This document shows positions 61,323 to 64,000 of a stretch of 64,000 bases of DNA, in pieces. Source of the DNA: CAXQUZ01 sp942491145 (GTDB lineage: Bacteria; Myxococcota_A; UBA796; UBA2385); the NCBI GenBank assembly GCA_942491145.1, contig CALOBC010000017.1, positions 310,001 to 374,000 on the forward strand. Reading direction: 5' to 3'. The notes under the pieces were generated by a model. It was given only the letters and a program-made list of their open reading frames with translations. It was not told the DNA's origin and did no database searches. Each line of letters starts with the position of its first letter. Position 1 is the stretch's first letter. The position numbers were made by a program, and so were the translations under genes.

Positions 61323-62387
61323 ATGCCGATACCGCCACTCCTGCGACGTGGGGCTGTGGCGCTTCCACGGGGGGCCGTGGTGGTGGTCGGCTTGCTGGCC
61401 TCGGGCTGTGCGTCCCCACACGGCTGGGTGGATGAGGCGTTTTACGTGCGAACATCCGGCGCGGACCTGTACGTCCACATGCGGGGCGACTCGCAGGGCG
61501 GAGACGCCGTGTTGTTGCTGCAGGGGGACGAAGGCGCGGGCAGCGCACCCTACCGGGACAGTGCCGCCGCTGAACTGCTCGAAGATGATGTGGTGATGGT
61601 CTATTTCGACCAGCGGGGCACCGGCGCATCCATCTCCCGCAACACCGACGACATCTCCCTGGTCCAGCTGCAGGACGACGTGCTGCTGATGCTGGATGTC
61701 ATCGACGCCCAGTGGACTGCCACCCCCACGGCTCGGGTGCACTTGATGGGCCACTCTTGGGGCGGCCTGCTGGGGCTGTCCACGCTGCTCGACACCGAGA
61801 TCTCCGAGCGGCTGGCCGGGTGGATCGAGGTGGGTGGTGTGCACGATGTGCCTGCGACCTATGCCGCCTCCCGAGCGCTGGCCTTGGCCGAGGCATCGGC
61901 CCAAGCCGGCAAGGGCGACGATGGGGATGCCTGGACCGACATCCGGGACCGCCTCAAGCAGACCCCGGCCGCGCTGGGTGGGGTGGCGAGCTTGGTCGAA
62001 GAGCAAGAGCTCGCGCGGGACGCCGAAGCGCTGATGGACACGATCGCCGGCGATGGTCAGTTGTCCGGGCAGGGGCGCCAGGCGGCACCGGGGTCGCCCT
62101 TGAACTGGGCCGGGTCGAACCGCCGGGCGGCCACCCAAGTCTTGGGGGAAGTGGTCGACCTCGAGCTGGACGACGAGCTGCTCACCTTGACCTTGCCGAC
62201 CCTGATGATCTGGGGGGCCCACGACCTCGCGTCGCCGGTGGCCCAGGCCGAACAGAGCGTGCATCGCATTGGCAGCGAGGTGGTCGAGCTGACGGTGCTG
62301 GGGCGGTCGGGCCACGCGCCCATGTTCTCCCAACCCGACGGCTTTGCCGATGCGGTGCTCACCTTCGTCGCGGCGGGGCAACCATGA
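61323..62387 (+). CDS. alpha/beta hydrolase lipoprotein, proline iminopeptidase-like
   Basis: 354 residues from the ATG at 61323 (ATG at 61296 possible). Lipobox ASGC with Cys29. The alpha/beta-hydrolase triad is complete: nucleophile Ser in HLMGHSWGGLLG, Asp in MIWGAHDLASP, His in GRSGHAPMFSQP; YFDQRGTGAS is the oxyanion block of proline-iminopeptidase-type enzymes. Periplasmic or surface hydrolase. The stop overlaps the next gene's start (ATGA). Confidence 0.85.
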   Translation: MPIPPLLRRGAVALPRGAVVVVGLLASGCASPHGWVDEAFYVRTSGADLYVHMRGDSQGGDAVLLLQGDEGAGSAPYRDSAAAELLEDDVVMVYFDQRGTGASISRNTDDISLVQLQDDVLLMLDVIDAQWTATPTARVHLMGHSWGGLLGLSTLLDTEISERLAGWIEVGGVHDVPATYAASRALALAEASAQAGKGDDGDAWTDIRDRLKQTPAALGGVASLVEEQELARDAEALMDTIAGDGQLSGQGRQAAPGSPLNWAGSNRRAATQVLGEVVDLELDDELLTLTLPTLMIWGAHDLASPVAQAEQSVHRIGSEVVELTVLGRSGHAPMFSQPDGFADAVLTFVAAGQP

Positions 62388-62929
62388 TGCTCGCAGCGCT
62401 GGCTCTCGCAACGGTGGCGGCTGCGGCACCGGACCTCTCCCTGGGTTGGTACGGCCAGTCGGGCTTTCGGCCTGGGCTGCGCACCGAGCTTCAGTGGGCC
62501 TTGGTGGAGGGCGACGGACGGGCCGGTCACCACGCCCTTGTGGGCGGCGCAGACGCCGGCGCTTGGATGGTCCCGAACAGCCTGGCGATGGGCTTTGTGG
62601 GGGCCACTGGCGGCTGGGTCCGCACAGGCGAACAGGGCCTGCGGTCCGAGCTGGTCTTGGGCTTCGGGGCGGGCCGGTTGCGGTCACTGGTGCCGGTCTA
62701 CACCCTCGAAGCCGATGGCATGACGGGCGCCGCAGAGCTCGAGCCCGTGTCCCTTCCGGGTCACTGGCGCCGGGTGGCCTCGGCCCGGGTGGGCATCGGC
62801 TGGGTGCCGACCGAGACCCGCCGTTGGGGCGTCATGGTGCGGCCCACGCTCCAAGTCGTCAGCGCGTGGAACGGGGGCATCGCCTTGCCCTTCGCGGTGG
62901 AGCTCGCTGCGGTGCGCCGGGGCGCCTGA
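62384..62929 (+). CDS. secreted beta-barrel-like protein, function unknown
   Basis: 181 residues with a signal peptide (MMLAALALATVAAAAPD). The mature part is short amphipathic strands rich in Gly and Trp (LSLGWYGQSGFRPGLRTELQWAL, GFVGATGGWVRTGEQGLRSEL, SARVGIGWVPTETRRWGVM), as in small outer-membrane barrels. Its ATG overlaps the hydrolase stop, so the two are co-translated and may act together in the envelope. Confidence 0.72.
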   Translation: MMLAALALATVAAAAPDLSLGWYGQSGFRPGLRTELQWALVEGDGRAGHHALVGGADAGAWMVPNSLAMGFVGATGGWVRTGEQGLRSELVLGFGAGRLRSLVPVYTLEADGMTGAAELEPVSLPGHWRRVASARVGIGWVPTETRRWGVMVRPTLQVVSAWNGGIALPFAVELAAVRRGA

Positions 62930-62942
62930 GCGCCCAGGTCCT

Positions 62943-64000
62943 TCACGGTGTAGCGGTCTGAACGTGCTGAATGCGCGCCCGCACGCTGCTCAGCAGCGGT
63001 CCTTCCCCCAAGCGGGTCTGGGCCCTGGCGAGGGTCTGGCGTGCCCCGTCCATGTCCCCCGCCTCCAGCTGGAGCTGCACCAGCGAGACCGTGGCACCGC
63101 CGACCGCATCGTGCGCCGCTTCGGTGTCCATCGGCCGGAGAACCCCACGGGGCGCGGACTCTCCCACCAGCGATGCAGGCCGAAGCCCGGCGGCGGCGTC
63201 CAGCTCTCGGATGGCCTGGTCCGTGAAGCCGAGCATCGCGTCGACTTGGGCGGCCAGGATGCGCAGCTCCGGGTCCATCGGGTAGCGCACCACCAGGGCG
63301 TCCAGCTCTTGAGCAGCGGCTTCGATGTTGTCGTTGGAGATGTCCATTCTGGCTTGCTTCAGGCGCTCCACATCCCCGGGCTGGGCCGCCTTGGCGACCT
63401 CGTCCACGTCTTCGAGTGACAGGCCCTGGTCCGCCAAGCGGCGGGCGATGTCGTCGCGCAAGGGGTTCTTCTTCTTGCGGCAGACCGACAGGGCCACGGT
63501 CGCGGCACCCGGGTTGCGGTCCTGCACCGCCGCCCAGGCATCAAGGCACCGGCGACCGGCAAACGGGGTGGTCTGTTCCTTGAGCCAGGTGGACAGCACC
63601 TCGGGGGGCTCACTGGTGGCGTGGCTCCAGCCGACAACCGCCTGCACCAGCGGCAAGACTGCCCCCCGGTTCCAGGCGTCGAGGGCGTGGGGGGCCGCCC
63701 GGTCGAGGGCACCGGCGTCGACGTGCAAGGACACCAGCTCGGCCGAGCACTCCCACCGGTCGGGGAACAGGGTGGCGCCCGACTCCAGCGCCGACTGCGC
63801 GATGTCGGTGGCGTGGTTGCGGCGGGCCAGCCGTGCGCGGGTGAGCAGCAATGCGCCCGAGTCTGGGGACGTGAGGAGGGCCTTGTCGAGGGCCTTTCGG
63901 GCCTTGTCGAGCTTCTCGTCCGCCATGGCTCGCTCCGCCTTGGCCTGGAGCTTGGTCGCCCGTCCGTCGGGCTCCCACTCGGCGGCGCTTGCCCCGGTGC
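62943..64000 (-). CDS. TPR protein (partial, 5' end outside window)
   Basis: The frame is open from 62943 to the right edge (about 352 codons). Upstream of an internal ATG at 63926 the same frame continues with ASAAEWEPDGRATKLQAK, which looks like the start of a mature secreted protein, so the real start lies beyond 64000. The body is Ala- and Arg-rich tetratricopeptide-like helices (KARKALDKALLTSPDSGALLL, AELVSLHVDAGALDRAAPHA, AAAQELDALVVRYPMDPEL, LEAGDMDGARQTLARAQTRLG). Function unknown. Confidence 0.75.
   Translation of the reverse strand, partial: TGASAAEWEPDGRATKLQAKAERAMADEKLDKARKALDKALLTSPDSGALLLTRARLARRNHATDIAQSALESGATLFPDRWECSAELVSLHVDAGALDRAAPHALDAWNRGAVLPLVQAVVGWSHATSEPPEVLSTWLKEQTTPFAGRRCLDAWAAVQDRNPGAATVALSVCRKKKNPLRDDIARRLADQGLSLEDVDEVAKAAQPGDVERLKQARMDISNDNIEAAAQELDALVVRYPMDPELRILAAQVDAMLGFTDQAIRELDAAAGLRPASLVGESAPRGVLRPMDTEAAHDAVGGATVSLVQLQLEAGDMDGARQTLARAQTRLGEGPLLSSVRARIQHVQTATP

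Overview
The window is about 69-70 % G+C by eye, densely coding (roughly 46 genes, most gaps under 250 bp) and bacterial. Lipoproteins with a lipobox followed by Asp-Gly triplet spacers, an AgmX/PglI C-terminal domain (a family known mainly from myxobacterial gliding proteins), a Ser/Thr kinase, outer-membrane barrels and several cyclic-nucleotide and PilZ modules point to a Gram-negative member of the Myxococcota or a closely related deltaproteobacterial line. No rRNA, tRNA, CRISPR array, IS element or prophage was seen; this looks like ordinary chromosome with some lineage-specific modules.

Layout. 1-1675: MacB/LolCDE-type ABC exporter, permease cut by the window edge. 1806-9297: Asp-Gly lipoprotein, a RarA-methyltransferase fusion, a Ser/Thr kinase with a cyclic-nucleotide domain, a probable catalytically dead ceramidase-like protein and another lipoprotein. 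9335-13089: membrane proteins, the folate protein YgfZ and a secreted protein. 13090-15612: gyrA. 15745-20692: TPR protein, PilZ effector, histidine phosphatase and two cyclic-nucleotide-domain proteins. 20858-27067: class I fumarase with a clear terminator, a lectin-domain lipoprotein, an amidase and small proteins. 27235-33607: AgmX/PglI-type protein, sulfatase-like lipoprotein, thioredoxin-like protein and a hybrid histidine kinase whose 5' end is split by an apparent 1-base frameshift. 33737-36750: the CDP-glucose pair rfbF-rfbG and an rRNA methyltransferase.

36782-45543 is the most unusual part: seven genes on the minus strand, most with overlapping stop/start codons. In transcription order they are an M3 oligopeptidase, a PqqD-like peptide-binding protein, an ATP-grasp enzyme, a PLP fold-III decarboxylase, a urea-transporter/M23-peptidase fusion, a TPR plus outer-membrane-barrel protein and a secreted TPR protein. 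Together they look like a coupled peptide- or amino-acid-modifying and cell-envelope system; I recognise the families but not the system.

45749-64000 holds a Sel1-repeat lipoprotein, a TerB-like protein, a long UbiD decarboxylase, alaS, a lipoprotein with an S74-like tail domain, pdxJ, an Omp85-like barrel, selO, a hairpin-rich convergent spacer, more lipoproteins, an alpha/beta hydrolase and a TPR protein that runs off the right edge.
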